Counted from the stretch's first letter, positions 1 through 11,888 are shown. The stretch: DNA of 64,000 nucleotides from an uncultured Bacteroidales bacterium (GCA_947303085.1 CAMYXP010000001.1:558001-622000); one strand, 5' to 3'. Made by a program: numbers and translations. The notes: generated by a model not told the origin, from the sequence alone.

Positions 1-324
1 ATGGCTGAAGATATCAAGAAGAACGGTGGTTTTATCCCTGGTGTGAAGCCTGGCAAGCAGACCAAAGACTACATCGATACCATCATGTCAAGAATAACCT
101 TCCCAGGATCGTTGTTCCTCGGCGTCGTGGCTATCATGCCGTCACTCGTCGCTATCATGGGCGTCAACCAGCAGTTCGCGCAGTTTTACGGCGGAACATC
201 ATTGCTGATCCTTGTCGGTGTGGTGTTAGACACTTTGCAACAGATTGAAAGTCATCTTCTTATGCGTCATTATGACGGTCTCACCAAGTCAGGTCGTATC
301 AAAGGCCGCGTAGGTAGGATGTAA
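1..324 (+). CDS. secY: Protein translocase subunit SecY, C-terminal part
   Basis: The last 107 residues of SecY, the channel of the Sec translocon in the inner membrane. The fragment has the loop-to-TM10 region (NGGFIPGVKPG), one hydrophobic helix (about residues 35-55), another (about 64-80) and the basic cytoplasmic tail ending GRIKGRVGRM. The gene is cut by the window edge: the reading frame is open at base 1, so the ATG there is an internal methionine. It sits immediately upstream of map and infA, the usual bacterial order at the end of the spc operon. Confidence 0.96.
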   Translation: MAEDIKKNGGFIPGVKPGKQTKDYIDTIMSRITFPGSLFLGVVAIMPSLVAIMGVNQQFAQFYGGTSLLILVGVVLDTLQQIESHLLMRHYDGLTKSGRIKGRVGRM

Positions 325-336
325 TTTCTATAGAAA

Positions 337-1113
337 ATGATTCATTTCAGAACAGATAACGAAATTGAATTGCTGAGACAAGCTGCTTTGCTCGTGGGTA
401 TGACCCTCGGCGAAGTAGGAAAGCATATACGTCCGGGAGTCCGTACCATCGACCTCGACAAGCTCGCCGAAGAGTTTATCAGAGACCATGGCGCAACTCC
501 TGCTTTTAAGGGCTACGAAGGATTTCCCGGAAGTTTATGCATCTCCGTCAACGAACAGGTGGTTCACGGTATACCGGGCAACTACGAGCTTCGCGACGGT
601 GACATCGTCTCAATCGACTGTGGCACGGTACTCAACGGCTACGTCGGCGACTCGGCTTACACCTTCTGCTGCGGCGAGGTGTCGGAAGATGTGAAACTTC
701 TGCTCAAACGCACGAAGGAATCGCTCTACAAAGGCATCGAGGCAGCGGTGGCAGGCAACCGCATCGGCGACATCGGCTACGCAGTGCAAAGCCACGTCGA
801 ACAATTCGGTTACGGCGTCGTTCGCGAGCTCGTCGGACATGGCGTCGGACGCAAAATGCACGAAGACCCTCAGGTGCCAAACTACGGCAAACGCGGAACA
901 GGCACCAAGCTGTCGGAAGGCATGGTTCTCGCCATCGAACCGATGATAACGCTCGGAAAAAAAGAAATCGTGCAGGAACGTGACGGTTGGACTATCACCA
1001 CACGTGACAGAAAACCAGCCGCTCACTTCGAACACGATATCGCGGTACGCCACGGCAAAGCCGAAATATTATCGAGTTTTGAATGGGCAGAAGCAGTAGA
1101 AAATAACCAATAA
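337..1113 (+). CDS. map: Methionine aminopeptidase, type I
   Basis: Removes the initiator methionine from nascent proteins. The 258-residue product has the normal length for a type Ia enzyme without N-terminal extension. All expected dinuclear metal ligands are visible: D94, D105, H168, E201 and E232. The substrate-binding histidine is H77 (VVHGIP) and a second conserved histidine is H175 (MHEDP). The start lies 12 bases after the secY stop, without a Shine-Dalgarno sequence. Co-transcription with secY and infA is likely. Confidence 0.97.
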   Translation: MIHFRTDNEIELLRQAALLVGMTLGEVGKHIRPGVRTIDLDKLAEEFIRDHGATPAFKGYEGFPGSLCISVNEQVVHGIPGNYELRDGDIVSIDCGTVLNGYVGDSAYTFCCGEVSEDVKLLLKRTKESLYKGIEAAVAGNRIGDIGYAVQSHVEQFGYGVVRELVGHGVGRKMHEDPQVPNYGKRGTGTKLSEGMVLAIEPMITLGKKEIVQERDGWTITTRDRKPAAHFEHDIAVRHGKAEILSSFEWAEAVENNQ

Positions 1114-1125
1114 AAAGAAAGAAAT

Positions 1126-1344
1126 ATGGCAAAACAATTGTCGATAGAACAAGACGGTACAGTAACTGAATCACTCGGTAATGCAATGTTCCGGGTCGAA
1201 TTGGAGAACGGTCTGCAAATCATTGCGCACATCTCCGGAAAAATGCGTATGCATTACATAAAAATTCTTCCTGGAGACAAAGTAAAACTCGAAATGTCGC
1301 CTTACGATTTGACAAAAGGTCGTATAACTTTCAGGTACAAATAA
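1126..1344 (+). CDS. infA: Translation initiation factor IF-1
   Basis: A 72-residue OB-fold protein that binds the A site of the 30S subunit during initiation. The sequence begins [13 protein letters not shown] and contains the conserved FRVELENG and [18 protein letters not shown] blocks, ending GRITFRYK. Length and context (map upstream, rpmJ downstream) are exactly those of infA. The start codon is 12 bases after map. Confidence 0.97.
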   Translation: MAKQLSIEQDGTVTESLGNAMFRVELENGLQIIAHISGKMRMHYIKILPGDKVKLEMSPYDLTKGRITFRYK

Positions 1345-1383
1345 AAATTTGCACCAAAATGTAAAAGGTAACGCAAAATTTTG

Positions 1384-1391
1384 TATTTTTG
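1384..1391 (+). promoter_or_regulatory. -7 box of a promoter ahead of rpmJ
   Basis: TATTTTTG matches the Bacteroidota housekeeping -7 consensus TAnnTTTG. It lies 46 bases before the rpmJ start, in the 93-base gap after infA, so the rpmJ-rpsM-rpsK-rpsD-rpoA-rplQ block probably has its own promoter. No good TTTG -33 element at the usual spacing was seen. Confidence 0.6.
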
Positions 1392-1437
1392 CGCGCTAAA
1401 AATAAATGCTTCGAAAAAAATAAAAAAGATATATAAA

Positions 1438-1554
1438 ATGAAAGTAAGAGCATCTATCAAGAAGAGATCAGACGATTGCAAAATAGTGCGTCGTAAAGGT
1501 AAATTGTATGTTATTAACAAAAAGAACCCTAAAGAAAAACAACGTCAGGGTTAA
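1438..1554 (+). CDS. rpmJ: 50S ribosomal protein L36
   Basis: A 38-codon gene, translated by hand as [21 protein letters not shown] followed by [17 protein letters not shown]. This is the L36 family. Only one cysteine (C14) of the four zinc ligands of the zinc-binding C+ form remains, so this is the zinc-independent (C-) type. Position between infA and rpsM is the canonical one. Confidence 0.95.
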   Translation: MKVRASIKKRSDDCKIVRRKGKLYVINKKNPKEKQRQG

Positions 1555-1577
1555 TTAAAATAAAAAACAGATAAACT

Positions 1578-1955
1578 ATGGCTAGAATTGCTGGTGTAGA
1601 TATCCCGAACAACAAACAAGGTCAAATATCTTTAACCTACATTTACGGTATCGGCCGTTCAGCTGCTAAAGCTATCCTTGCACAGGCTAACGTCCCAGCT
1701 GATAAGAAAGTCCAGGACTGGACCGATGATGAACAGAACGCAATCCGTAACATCATCGCCGACAATTACAAGACAGAAGGTGAACTCCGCAGCGAGATCC
1801 AGATCAACATCAAACGTTTGATGGATATCGGTTGCTACAGAGGAATCCGTCACCGTCTCGGATTACCACTTCGTGGTCAGAGCACAAAGAACAACGCTCG
1901 TACACGTAAAGGTCGTAAGAAGACCGTTGCTAACAAGAAGAAAGCCACTAAGTAA
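1578..1955 (+). CDS. rpsM: 30S ribosomal protein S13
   Basis: A 125-residue small-subunit head protein contacting the P-site tRNA and L5. It starts [14 protein letters not shown] and carries the [20 protein letters not shown] signature near residue 90, followed by a lysine-rich tail. Length is normal. It is followed by a repeat-filled gap before rpsK, which is unusual inside this operon. Confidence 0.97.
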   Translation: MARIAGVDIPNNKQGQISLTYIYGIGRSAAKAILAQANVPADKKVQDWTDDEQNAIRNIIADNYKTEGELRSEIQINIKRLMDIGCYRGIRHRLGLPLRGQSTKNNARTRKGRKKTVANKKKATK

Positions 1956-2046
1956 CCATTAGCCTTTGGCCATTAGCCATTAGCCGTTAGCCTTTATTAG
2001 GTTGATAGCCAACAGCCAATAGCCAACAGCCAATAGCCAATTAGGG
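1956..2046. repeat. Low-complexity tandem repeats between rpsM and rpsK
   Basis: The gap after rpsM holds four variants of CATTAGCC/GTTAGCC (1956-1995), then two copies of the 14-mer CAACAGCCAATAGC and partial copies (about 2004-2046). Similar simple repeats sit at other gene ends in the window (4616-4646, 18419-18437, 32198-32227, 38491-38525, 59719-59754). No gene or hairpin explains them. Confidence 0.8.
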
Positions 2047-2087
2047 CTGGATCATATTTAATACCATTAAAAAAGTTAAGTAAAAAA

Positions 2088-2477
2088 ATGGCAAAAAACA
2101 CAAAATCTGTTAAGAAACGTGTTGTGAAGATCGAAGCTACCGGTAAGGCTTTTATCAAAGCTTCTTTCAATAACATCATCATTTCATTAGCAAACAATGA
2201 AGGACAAGTCATATCTTGGGCATCAGCCGGAAAGATGGGCTTCAAGGGTTCAAAGAAGAACACTCCTTACGCAGCTCAGATGGCAGCAGAAGAATGCTCA
2301 AAGACAGCGTATGACTTGGGATTACGTAAAGTTAAAGTTTTCGTTAAGGGACCAGGCGCAGGTCGTGAATCAGCTATCCGCGCTATCCACTCATCAGGCG
2401 TAGAAGTGACAGAAATCGTCGACGTCACTCCAATACCGCACAACGGTTGCCGTCCACCAAAACGCAGAAGAGTGTAA
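2088..2477 (+). CDS. rpsK: 30S ribosomal protein S11
   Basis: A 129-residue platform protein of the small subunit. The characteristic core is present: [20 protein letters not shown], then [14 protein letters not shown], and the C-terminal [18 protein letters not shown]. Length is normal for the family. It is followed by rpsD after 32 bases. Confidence 0.97.
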   Translation: MAKNTKSVKKRVVKIEATGKAFIKASFNNIIISLANNEGQVISWASAGKMGFKGSKKNTPYAAQMAAEECSKTAYDLGLRKVKVFVKGPGAGRESAIRAIHSSGVEVTEIVDVTPIPHNGCRPPKRRRV

Positions 2478-2509
2478 TTTTTTGTTTAACATTTTAAAAA
2501 GTAAAAGTT

Positions 2510-3115
2510 ATGGCAAGATATACAGGTCCTAAAACAAAAATCGCTCGTAAGTTTGGTGAACCAATCTACGGCTCAGACAAGTACTACGAAAAGAGAAATT
2601 TCCCTCCGGGACAACATGGTGCTGCAAAGAAACGTAAGAAAGTTTCTGAATACGGCATGCAGTTGCAAGAAAAACAGAAGGCAAAATACACCTACGGTAT
2701 CCTCGAACGTCAGTTCCGCAACACCTTCGAGAAAGCTTCGAAGAAGAAGGGTATCACCGGTGAAATCCTCCTCCAGCTCATCGAATCACGTTTGGACAAC
2801 ACAGTGTACCGTCTCGGTATCGCTCCTACACGTGACGCTGCCCGCCAGCTCGTCAGCCACCGTCACATCACAGTGAACGGCAAGGTGATGAACATCCCTT
2901 CAGCAATGCTGAAACCAGGCGACATCGTAGCAGTGCGCGAGAAATCAAAGAGCTTGGAAGTTATCACGAACGCAGTGGAAGGCCACACAAACAGCTTCCC
3001 ATGGTTAGAATGGGATTCAGCAACCCTCACAGGAAAGTTCATGAGCTATCCTAACCGCGAGGATATTCCTGAAACCATCAATGAACAACTGATCGTTGAG
3101 TTGTATTCTAAATAA
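2510..3115 (+). CDS. rpsD: 30S ribosomal protein S4
   Basis: A 201-residue primary rRNA-binding protein that starts small-subunit assembly. It starts [18 protein letters not shown] and contains the S4 RNA-binding domain around residues 92-150 ([31 protein letters not shown]). Short linker to rpoA (19 bases). In many bacteria S4 also regulates this operon, but I cannot identify such a leader here. Confidence 0.97.
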   Translation: MARYTGPKTKIARKFGEPIYGSDKYYEKRNFPPGQHGAAKKRKKVSEYGMQLQEKQKAKYTYGILERQFRNTFEKASKKKGITGEILLQLIESRLDNTVYRLGIAPTRDAARQLVSHRHITVNGKVMNIPSAMLKPGDIVAVREKSKSLEVITNAVEGHTNSFPWLEWDSATLTGKFMSYPNREDIPETINEQLIVELYSK

Positions 3116-3134
3116 TCGAATATAAACTGATATT

Positions 3135-4127
3135 ATGGCAATATTAGCATTTCAAAGACCTGATAAGGTCGTCATGGTAGAATCGACAGACAAACACGGT
3201 GTCTTCGAATTTCGCCCACTCGAACCTGGCTACGGCATGACAATCGGTAATGCCTTGAGAAGAGTTCTCCTCTCATCGCTCGAAGGCTTCGCCATCACTT
3301 CAATCCGCATTGAAGGCGTGGAACATGAAATGGCTCCAATTCCTGGCGTCATTGAAGACCTCACCGATATCGTGTTGAAATTCAAGCAAGTTCGTTTCAA
3401 ACAACAAATCCCGGGTGAGACATTCGAGAAAGTCACCGTCGTCATCGGTGGACAGGAAGAATTCGTCGCCGGCGATATCAACAAGTTCTTGTCAGTATTC
3501 CAAGTGCTGAACCCTGAACTCGTTATCTGCCACATGGACCCATCGGTGAAGTTGACTATCGACATGACTATCAACAAAGGTAGAGGTTATGTCAACGCCG
3601 ACGAGAACAAAGTTCTCAATGCCCCTGTCAACACCATCGCAATCGATTCAATCCATACACCTATCAGAAACGTCAGCTTCAAGGTTGATAACTATCGTGT
3701 CGAACAAAAGACCGACTACGAAAAGCTTATCCTTGACATCGAAACAGATGGCTCTATCAATCCGAAGGATGCAATGACGGAAGCTGCTAAGATCCTCATC
3801 TATCACCTCATGCTGTTCTCAGACGAACGCATCACCCTGATGGATGAACAGAAGACAGTGTCGGAAGACTTTGACGAAGGCTCTTTGCATATCCGTCAGC
3901 TTCTGAAGACCAAACTCGTCGACATGGATCTTTCAGTTCGCGCTCTGAACTGCCTCAAAGCAGCCGAAGTCGAAACAATCGGTGAACTCGTCGCCCTTAA
4001 CAAAGCCGACCTGCTCAAGTTCCGTAACTTCGGTAAGAAGTCACTTACAGAACTCGAAGAATTGGTCAGAAGCAAGGGACTCGAATTTGGAATGAATATC
4101 AGTAAATATAAATTAGATAAGGAATAA
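3135..4127 (+). CDS. rpoA: RNA polymerase subunit alpha
   Basis: A 330-residue alpha subunit. The N-terminal dimerisation domain has [17 protein letters not shown] (about residues 32-48). The C-terminal DNA- and activator-binding domain has [16 protein letters not shown] (about residues 268-283) and [14 protein letters not shown]. Length is normal. Gene order rpsD-rpoA-rplQ is the conserved one. Confidence 0.98.
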   Translation: MAILAFQRPDKVVMVESTDKHGVFEFRPLEPGYGMTIGNALRRVLLSSLEGFAITSIRIEGVEHEMAPIPGVIEDLTDIVLKFKQVRFKQQIPGETFEKVTVVIGGQEEFVAGDINKFLSVFQVLNPELVICHMDPSVKLTIDMTINKGRGYVNADENKVLNAPVNTIAIDSIHTPIRNVSFKVDNYRVEQKTDYEKLILDIETDGSINPKDAMTEAAKILIYHLMLFSDERITLMDEQKTVSEDFDEGSLHIRQLLKTKLVDMDLSVRALNCLKAAEVETIGELVALNKADLLKFRNFGKKSLTELEELVRSKGLEFGMNISKYKLDKE

Positions 4128-4132
4128 TAGAG

Positions 4133-4615
4133 ATGAGACACAATAAGAAAATCAATCATTTAGGAAGAAAAGCTGCTCACCGTGAGTCAATGCTCGCTAA
4201 CATGGCATCATCATTGATCCTTGAGAAACGCATTATCACCACAACAGCTAAGGCAAAGGCTTTGCGCCTCTACGTCGAACCAATGATCACCCGTTCCAAA
4301 GACGACTCAACGAATTCACGTCGTATCGTTTTCTCACAGCTCCAGAACAAATACGCTGTGACTGAACTCTTCCGCGAGGTGAGCCAGAAGGTCGCTAACC
4401 GTCCAGGTGGCTACACACGTATTATCAAACTCGGTTTACGTGCAGGCGACAGCGCAGATATGTGCATGATGGAGTTGGTCGACTATAACGAAGTCTACAC
4501 CAATGGTAAGAAAGCTGCAAAAGCAACCAAGACAACACGTCGTGGTGGCAAGAAAAAAGTCGAGGCTCCAGCAGTCGAGGCTCCAGCAGCAGAAGAAGCT
4601 CCAAAGGCTGAATAA
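4133..4615 (+). CDS. rplQ: 50S ribosomal protein L17
   Basis: Large-subunit protein at the tunnel exit, starting [20 protein letters not shown]. At 160 residues it is longer than the roughly 120-residue core. The extra C-terminal tail (about residues 125-160) is rich in lysine, then alanine, proline and glutamate, as is common in Bacteroidota L17. It is the last gene of the operon and is followed by a strong hairpin. Confidence 0.96.
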   Translation: MRHNKKINHLGRKAAHRESMLANMASSLILEKRIITTTAKAKALRLYVEPMITRSKDDSTNSRRIVFSQLQNKYAVTELFREVSQKVANRPGGYTRIIKLGLRAGDSADMCMMELVDYNEVYTNGKKAAKATKTTRRGGKKKVEAPAVEAPAAEEAPKAE

Positions 4616-4646
4616 TAGTCTTTAGTCGTTAGACAATAGACCTTAG

Positions 4647-4678
4647 TAGAGACGTTTCTGAAACGTCTCTATTTTTTA
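4647..4678 (+). terminator. Rho-independent terminator after rplQ
   Basis: An 11-bp perfect stem TAGAGACGTTT / AAACGTCTCTA (4647-4657 and 4661-4671) with a 3-base loop, followed by TTTTTT. It ends the ribosomal operon. The stem belongs to the GTAGAGACG palindrome family seen elsewhere in the window. Confidence 0.9.
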
Positions 4679-4716
4679 TGTTTTTGCATTATTATAAAAT
4701 AATTAAAATTGCCTCC

Positions 4717-4788
4717 AGGTGTTAAAATTGTCACAATTTTAACACCTCTTTTTTTGTTTTTTAACACCATTGTGAGTTTTTTAACACC
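4717..4788. promoter_or_regulatory. Palindrome plus spaced TTTAACACC repeats upstream of the 4855 gene
   Basis: A perfect 15-bp inverted repeat with a single central base lies at 4717-4747 (AGGTGTTAAAATTGT / ACAATTTTAACACCT), followed by a T-run. The half-site TTTAACACC occurs three times in the same orientation at 4738, 4760 and 4780, about two helical turns apart. The block sits directly upstream of a -7 box at 4808. It could be a second terminator, but the extra phased half-sites favour a protein-binding operator. Confidence 0.6.
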
Positions 4789-4807
4789 TTATTATATATT
4801 AATGAGA

Positions 4808-4815
4808 TACTTTTG
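4808..4815 (+). promoter_or_regulatory. -7 box of the promoter for the 4855-6728 gene pair
   Basis: TACTTTTG matches TAnnTTTG. The expected transcription start near 4820 puts the first in-frame ATG (4855) about 35 bases downstream. This excludes the alternative upstream TTG start at 4813, which overlaps the box. Confidence 0.65.
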
Positions 4816-4854
4816 CAGCCGTTTAAAAAGCAGATCATTAGATTCAACATAACA

Positions 4855-5160
4855 ATGAAAACGTTCTCTAAAAACACAAAGGCCTTCATTATGGCCGCGG
4901 CAATGGTAGCCTCGCTGCTGTTGCCAACAACAATAAACGGACAAAACGGCTCGGACGGATTTTTCAACTCGACAAATTCCGACGAATACAAAGGCCGCTC
5001 AATATTCAGCGGCGACGTCAACAACCAAACCTTCGGACAAAACTATGGAACCAATTTCGGTCAAAATACTGGACAAAACGAATCTCCACTCGGCAGTGGA
5101 TTATTAATAATGACTATCGCCGGCGCCAGCTACGTTTGCTTTAAAAAGAAGGAGGACTGA
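4855..5160 (+). CDS. Small exported or membrane protein, paired with the downstream lipoprotein
   Basis: A 101-residue protein of unknown function. Residues about 1-30 form a signal peptide ending in PTTINGQ. A polar Asn/Gly/Gln-rich middle contains repeated GQN (FGQNYGTNFGQNTGQNE). A C-terminal hydrophobic helix (PLGSGLLIMTIAGASYVCF) ends in KKKED, which predicts a membrane anchor with a basic stop-transfer. The stop is two bases from the next start, so the two genes are translationally close. The N-terminal 90 residues of the 32466 protein have the same layout and similar words (DGFF, GGLLIMLAAGTGYVL), so this is a split version of that fused gene. Confidence 0.8.
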   Translation: MKTFSKNTKAFIMAAAMVASLLLPTTINGQNGSDGFFNSTNSDEYKGRSIFSGDVNNQTFGQNYGTNFGQNTGQNESPLGSGLLIMTIAGASYVCFKKKED

Positions 5161-5162
5161 TT

Positions 5163-6728
5163 ATGAAAAAGATTAGCATTTTCTTAATAGCGCTGTCAAT
5201 GTTGATGACTTTCAACCAATGCAAGAAAAAAGATTTCCAAATAGTTCCTGCAAAAGGTAATGTCACATATATCACCCTCACTGTAAATAATGACTCAAAA
5301 GTCAATGTTAACACAGCAACAGGTCAGGTCGGATTTGAAAAATACGATGTTATTTACGCTGTAAGTAATGGTAAATTTGTCGGAACACTCGCACATAACG
5401 GCGAATGCTTCTCCGGCGATATCCAAGGTGCTGTAGAAGGCGAACCTCTTCATTTCTATTTCCTCGGAAATGTAAGAACAACCAATAATCTTACAGTCGG
5501 TGAATCGACATCATGCTCGGTGCGTATCGACGACCAGACCGAAAGACTGCCTGTCATTTCTTTCGGTATTACAAACGAAGATTTCTCGGAAGGTTGCAGC
5601 AAATACACGGCTTTTCTGCTTAACAAATGCGCTTTGGTGATGTTTGATGTCACCACGACATCAGCCGAAGAACCTACATGCCTCAGCGGATTGAATAATA
5701 AGGTGGATATCAATTTCACAAATGTGATGTTTAGAAGCAGCATGGTAGATGGCGGTGTCATCAAACTAAAACCGGGTTCAGGCGAACGCTGGGCTATCCT
5801 TCTTCCTCAAGATGATATGGACGAAGGCACTGAAGGAACAGCATTCTCTGCCGATTATCGCTATGTGGGCAAACGCCCTGCTATGGGTGCCGTTTATAAT
5901 AATGATTATGTTACATACGGCTATAAGATTACTGTCAATACTGAAACAGTATCCGACGGCAAATTCTCAATGAATGGAACAAAACGCGTTATCTTCGCTA
6001 CAGGTAACGTTCAGTATATCGCAAAAAACGTTGAAACACCATATTGGAAGTTCGCTGACCATCAATATGATTTGTTGCCAAACACAGCCGAACAGACTGG
6101 TGATGGCGAAAACGTCAACCGTGACCGTTTTGGTTGGGGTACAGGCGATAACCCGAACAACGTGTCGACAAGAAACAAAGACTATGCCGATTACGTCGAT
6201 TGGGGCAAGAACTTCCCGAACGCCGAAGGTTACAACTGGCACGCTCCTAAATGCTTCGAATGGGAATATGTGATGTTTACACGCAATGCATCAAAACTCA
6301 ACGATGTGTATAACGCTCGTTACGCAAGAGCAAGAATCGACACTCCAAAGGGCGACAGAATCAACGGACTGATTTTGTTCCCAGATGTGTATAACCATCC
6401 GGATGGCGTCGCTTTGCCAACTAAAGCTAGCATAAACTACACCACAAACAACAATGATGGCAACTATACAGATAATATTTACTCAGTAGATGATTGGAAT
6501 TTGATGGAAGCTGCCGGAGCAGTGTTCTTGCCAGCTGGCGGACAGCGCATCGTGAAAGACGGTAAACTTGGATTTTATAACGTCAACGAGGAAGGACACT
6601 ACTGGTCACAGTGCGACCTGGGTAATCCAGAGCACGCTTGCAACATCTATTACACAACCTATCGTCCATATATCTACGACACAAACGACAAGTACAAAGG
6701 ATTCTCAGTACGTCTTGTTCACGAGTAA
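5163..6728 (+). CDS. Lipoprotein with C-terminal FISUMP-like domain
   Basis: A 521-residue predicted lipoprotein: hydrophobic N-terminus with a candidate lipidation cysteine at residue 20 (MTFNQCKKKD). Residues about 35-270 form a Bacteroidales-type N-terminal region shared with the 32466 protein (LHFYFLGN, LPVISFG, LNKCALVMFDV, AILLPQD). The C-terminal half (FATGNVQYIAKN, WKFADHQYD, FGWGTGDN, VFLPAGGQR, ending GFSVRLVHE) resembles the FISUMP domain of the C-type-lectin/sulfatase-modifying fold. Role unknown; a surface adhesin or carbohydrate-binding function is a guess. An AGGAGG motif 9 bases before the ATG may be a ribosome-binding site, although it lies in the upstream coding sequence. 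Confidence 0.8.
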   Translation: MKKISIFLIALSMLMTFNQCKKKDFQIVPAKGNVTYITLTVNNDSKVNVNTATGQVGFEKYDVIYAVSNGKFVGTLAHNGECFSGDIQGAVEGEPLHFYFLGNVRTTNNLTVGESTSCSVRIDDQTERLPVISFGITNEDFSEGCSKYTAFLLNKCALVMFDVTTTSAEEPTCLSGLNNKVDINFTNVMFRSSMVDGGVIKLKPGSGERWAILLPQDDMDEGTEGTAFSADYRYVGKRPAMGAVYNNDYVTYGYKITVNTETVSDGKFSMNGTKRVIFATGNVQYIAKNVETPYWKFADHQYDLLPNTAEQTGDGENVNRDRFGWGTGDNPNNVSTRNKDYADYVDWGKNFPNAEGYNWHAPKCFEWEYVMFTRNASKLNDVYNARYARARIDTPKGDRINGLILFPDVYNHPDGVALPTKASINYTTNNNDGNYTDNIYSVDDWNLMEAAGAVFLPAGGQRIVKDGKLGFYNVNEEGHYWSQCDLGNPEHACNIYYTTYRPYIYDTNDKYKGFSVRLVHE

Positions 6729-6754
6729 GAAATATTAGGTTATAATTATGTTTA

Positions 6755-6787
6755 AAAAGATAAGGGATGGGTTCCTTATCTTTTTTT
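6755..6787 (+). terminator. Rho-independent terminator before eno
   Basis: Stem AAAAGATAAGG / CCTTATCTTTT (6755-6765 and 6774-6784) with an 8-base loop and a T-run. It terminates the lipoprotein transcript. Confidence 0.85.
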
Positions 6788-6822
6788 ATTAAAAAATAAG
6801 ATTCTATTTTAGAAAAATATTG

Positions 6823-6830
6823 TAATTTTG
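6823..6830 (+). promoter_or_regulatory. -7 box of the eno promoter
   Basis: TAATTTTG matches TAnnTTTG exactly, about 36 bases before the eno start and just after the preceding terminator. Confidence 0.65.
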
Positions 6831-6853
6831 TAGCTTGATTAATTAGGTTTTAA

Positions 6854-9576
<2,723 letters not shown>

Positions 9577-9577
9577 G

Positions 9578-11860
9578 TTAGAATGGATAACCGATACCAA
9601 AATTCCAAACAAAGTTACTCCATTGCAACTTTCCGACTCTCCAGCGATGCGCCTCGTCGTACGACGGGTCGCACATCGGCACCGCCATGTCGACACGGAT
9701 GAGGAACAACGAGAAGTCCAAACGTATACCAAGACCGGCGTCGACAGCTATCTGTTTGTAGAATTTATCGAACTTAAACTGACCACCCGGGAATGACTCG
9801 TTGTTGCTTAAAGTCCAGATATTTCCCATATCGGTGAAGATTGCGCCCTTTATCATGTTATACAGTGGAAATCTGTATTCCAGATTATACTCGAGCTGCA
9901 AATCGCCGATATGCTCCATGTCGTAGTTGTTTTCGTTGTTGAACTCGCCCGGACCGAGCGTCCTGAACTGCCATCCGCGCATTCCGTTGGTACCTCCGGC
10001 ATAGAAACTCTTTTCAAAAGGCATGTCGTTGGAGTTTCCGTATGAGATACCGTGGCCGTAGAAGATTCGCATCGCGACCATGGTCGAGTTTCTGAAATAA
10101 TGATAAAACCTAAAGTCGAGCTGGTATCTCACATATTGAGCATAACGAATTCCGACGATTTCGTAGTAGTTGTCGGCTTCGGTAATCAGCGAGGTGTTGT
10201 TGAACAACGACAAAAGGTTTCCTGATGTCTCAATATCAGCCTTGAAATACACGAAGTTGTTTTTCTTGATGCTTTGGTTGCTGAAGATAAACGCATAGCT
10301 CAAACCGAAAATCAAGTGGTCGGTATACTGTTCTTTGATTCGCTGATTTGTCTCGGCATCGAGCAGCTCCTTAAACAAAGGCGACGGCAAAACCTTAACC
10401 GTGTTGAGGTTGATAGGGGTGAGGTAATGCTCAATGGTGTTGGTCGTTCTCCAGTTGTAACCGAACGATGCCAACATGGTTTGCCTTGTGTACAACGGCC
10501 TGATTTGTATGTTGTAACCCGTCGACAGCAATGTCCTCGGCTGATATTCAATGACAAAGCGGTGCAGCTTGATAGGACTGAGGAATCGAGGGAACATGAT
10601 ACTCGCCTCAACGCCGAACTCCTTGGTGTTGAAAAGTCCTTCGTCAACCACGAAATTTGCCACTCTTTGTGCCTGAAAACCGCCTCTCAAAGTGATTCGC
10701 AACACCTCCGAACCCCTGAAAATATTGTTGTTTCTGTATGAGAAACTTCCCAACGTTCCAAGGTCGCCGCCCGAGTTAGTACCTTCAACCTGAATGTTGT
10801 AATGGTGAATCTTGCCTTTTTGCAGCGTGATGTTGCAATTCAACAGCTTTATCGAGTCGTTGCCGCTTGATATGGTATCGAAGCTTATGTTGTTGAGTGT
10901 GTATAACTTAAGACTTCCCAGTGCCCTGTAGGTCTGACTGACTTTTTTCTGGCTGAACTCGTCGCCAGGATGTATCTGAATGATCTGGTTGAAAGTCCTC
11001 AGATGCACCTTCGGGTTCTTGCCGTAAATGAAATCAAAACGGTGTTCAGGGTCTTTTTTATAAACCTTGAATAATAAAGGAACGGTGTCGTTTATCGTTG
11101 TGTTGGCATTCTTGATATTGAAGTCAGGATAAATGAAGACCTTGTTAATCAAATACTTATCGTGATTTGTGCCGTCGATGCGAAGCGTCACGTCAGCCTT
11201 TCTCTCTCTCAGATTAGTGTCAATTTCATAAAAGATATTATTCTTGATGAAGAAGAAATAGCCGTTATCCCTGAGATGGTTGGTAATCAGGTCGCGCTCC
11301 TTGTCCATAGTATAAACGTTGTAATTGTCGCCGCTTTTGACAATTAAATCGTCTTCTATCTTCTTGATTTCCGCGGCTACATCACCATCGTAAATCTTCT
11401 GGTCGATATTCCTTATCTTATAAGGTGTTGTAGGGGTTATCTCATAAACCACCCTGGCTCTCTTTCGCCTCTCTTTCTTTGTCGCCACGACTTTCGATTT
11501 GAAATAGCCGGTGTTGTTGAGATAATACTCAATCTGTTTCTTTGAATCGGCGGTCAAAACGCTGCTGTAATAAACAGGTTCCACACCCAAATTCCTGTTG
11601 ATCCATTTGTAGAATTTACTCTCTTTGTTGAGCGTTTTATAGTAAATCCACACACGTGGAAGCATTCCTAACAGGTTTTTGTTAGGCTTTTGAACGATAT
11701 TTTTAGAAATCTCCGACCTTTGGAGGTTGTATTTCAGCGAGTCGTTGATGATTCTGTTTTCAATTAATATCGATTTTCCCTCAGGAACATATCTCCTGAC
11801 GGAACAGCCCGTTAATCCTAAAACCACGAGCAAAATCAATATTAATTTTCCAACCTTCAA
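9578..11860 (-). CDS. tamL: TamL, lipidated TamA/BamA-family outer membrane protein
   Basis: A 760-residue Omp85-family protein. The N-terminus is a lipoprotein signal with lipidation cysteine C19 (GLTGCSVRRYVPEG), the feature that distinguishes the Bacteroidota TamL from proteobacterial TamA. POTRA-like repeats fill roughly residues 25-370. A C-terminal 16-strand-type barrel follows (GGTNGMRGWQFRTLGPGEF, then repeated aromatic strands) and the chain ends WNFGIGYPF with the usual terminal Phe. The expected role is outer-membrane protein or lipid handling with TamB. No tamB is in the window. The gene lies 29 bases after folC and 1 base before the helicase. Confidence 0.88.
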   Translation of the reverse strand: MKVGKLILILLVVLGLTGCSVRRYVPEGKSILIENRIINDSLKYNLQRSEISKNIVQKPNKNLLGMLPRVWIYYKTLNKESKFYKWINRNLGVEPVYYSSVLTADSKKQIEYYLNNTGYFKSKVVATKKERRKRARVVYEITPTTPYKIRNIDQKIYDGDVAAEIKKIEDDLIVKSGDNYNVYTMDKERDLITNHLRDNGYFFFIKNNIFYEIDTNLRERKADVTLRIDGTNHDKYLINKVFIYPDFNIKNANTTINDTVPLLFKVYKKDPEHRFDFIYGKNPKVHLRTFNQIIQIHPGDEFSQKKVSQTYRALGSLKLYTLNNISFDTISSGNDSIKLLNCNITLQKGKIHHYNIQVEGTNSGGDLGTLGSFSYRNNNIFRGSEVLRITLRGGFQAQRVANFVVDEGLFNTKEFGVEASIMFPRFLSPIKLHRFVIEYQPRTLLSTGYNIQIRPLYTRQTMLASFGYNWRTTNTIEHYLTPINLNTVKVLPSPLFKELLDAETNQRIKEQYTDHLIFGLSYAFIFSNQSIKKNNFVYFKADIETSGNLLSLFNNTSLITEADNYYEIVGIRYAQYVRYQLDFRFYHYFRNSTMVAMRIFYGHGISYGNSNDMPFEKSFYAGGTNGMRGWQFRTLGPGEFNNENNYDMEHIGDLQLEYNLEYRFPLYNMIKGAIFTDMGNIWTLSNNESFPGGQFKFDKFYKQIAVDAGLGIRLDFSLFLIRVDMAVPMCDPSYDEAHRWRVGKLQWSNFVWNFGIGYPF

Positions 11861-11888
11861 AACTTTTAACTGAATAACTGATTAACTA

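Noticed and set aside
4813-4854. TTG start at 4813 for the small membrane protein
   Set aside because: It overlaps the -7 box and would put charged residues before the signal peptide; the ATG at 4855 is better.
9577-9732. Longer start for the helicase at 9732
   Set aside because: The extra 52 residues are Arg/Ser/Cys-rich, overlap tamL in another frame and have no helicase similarity; the ATG at 9576 directly follows the tamL stop.
10274-10741. A 155-codon open frame opposite tamL
   Set aside because: It is antisense to a clear Omp85-family gene and has no recognisable features.
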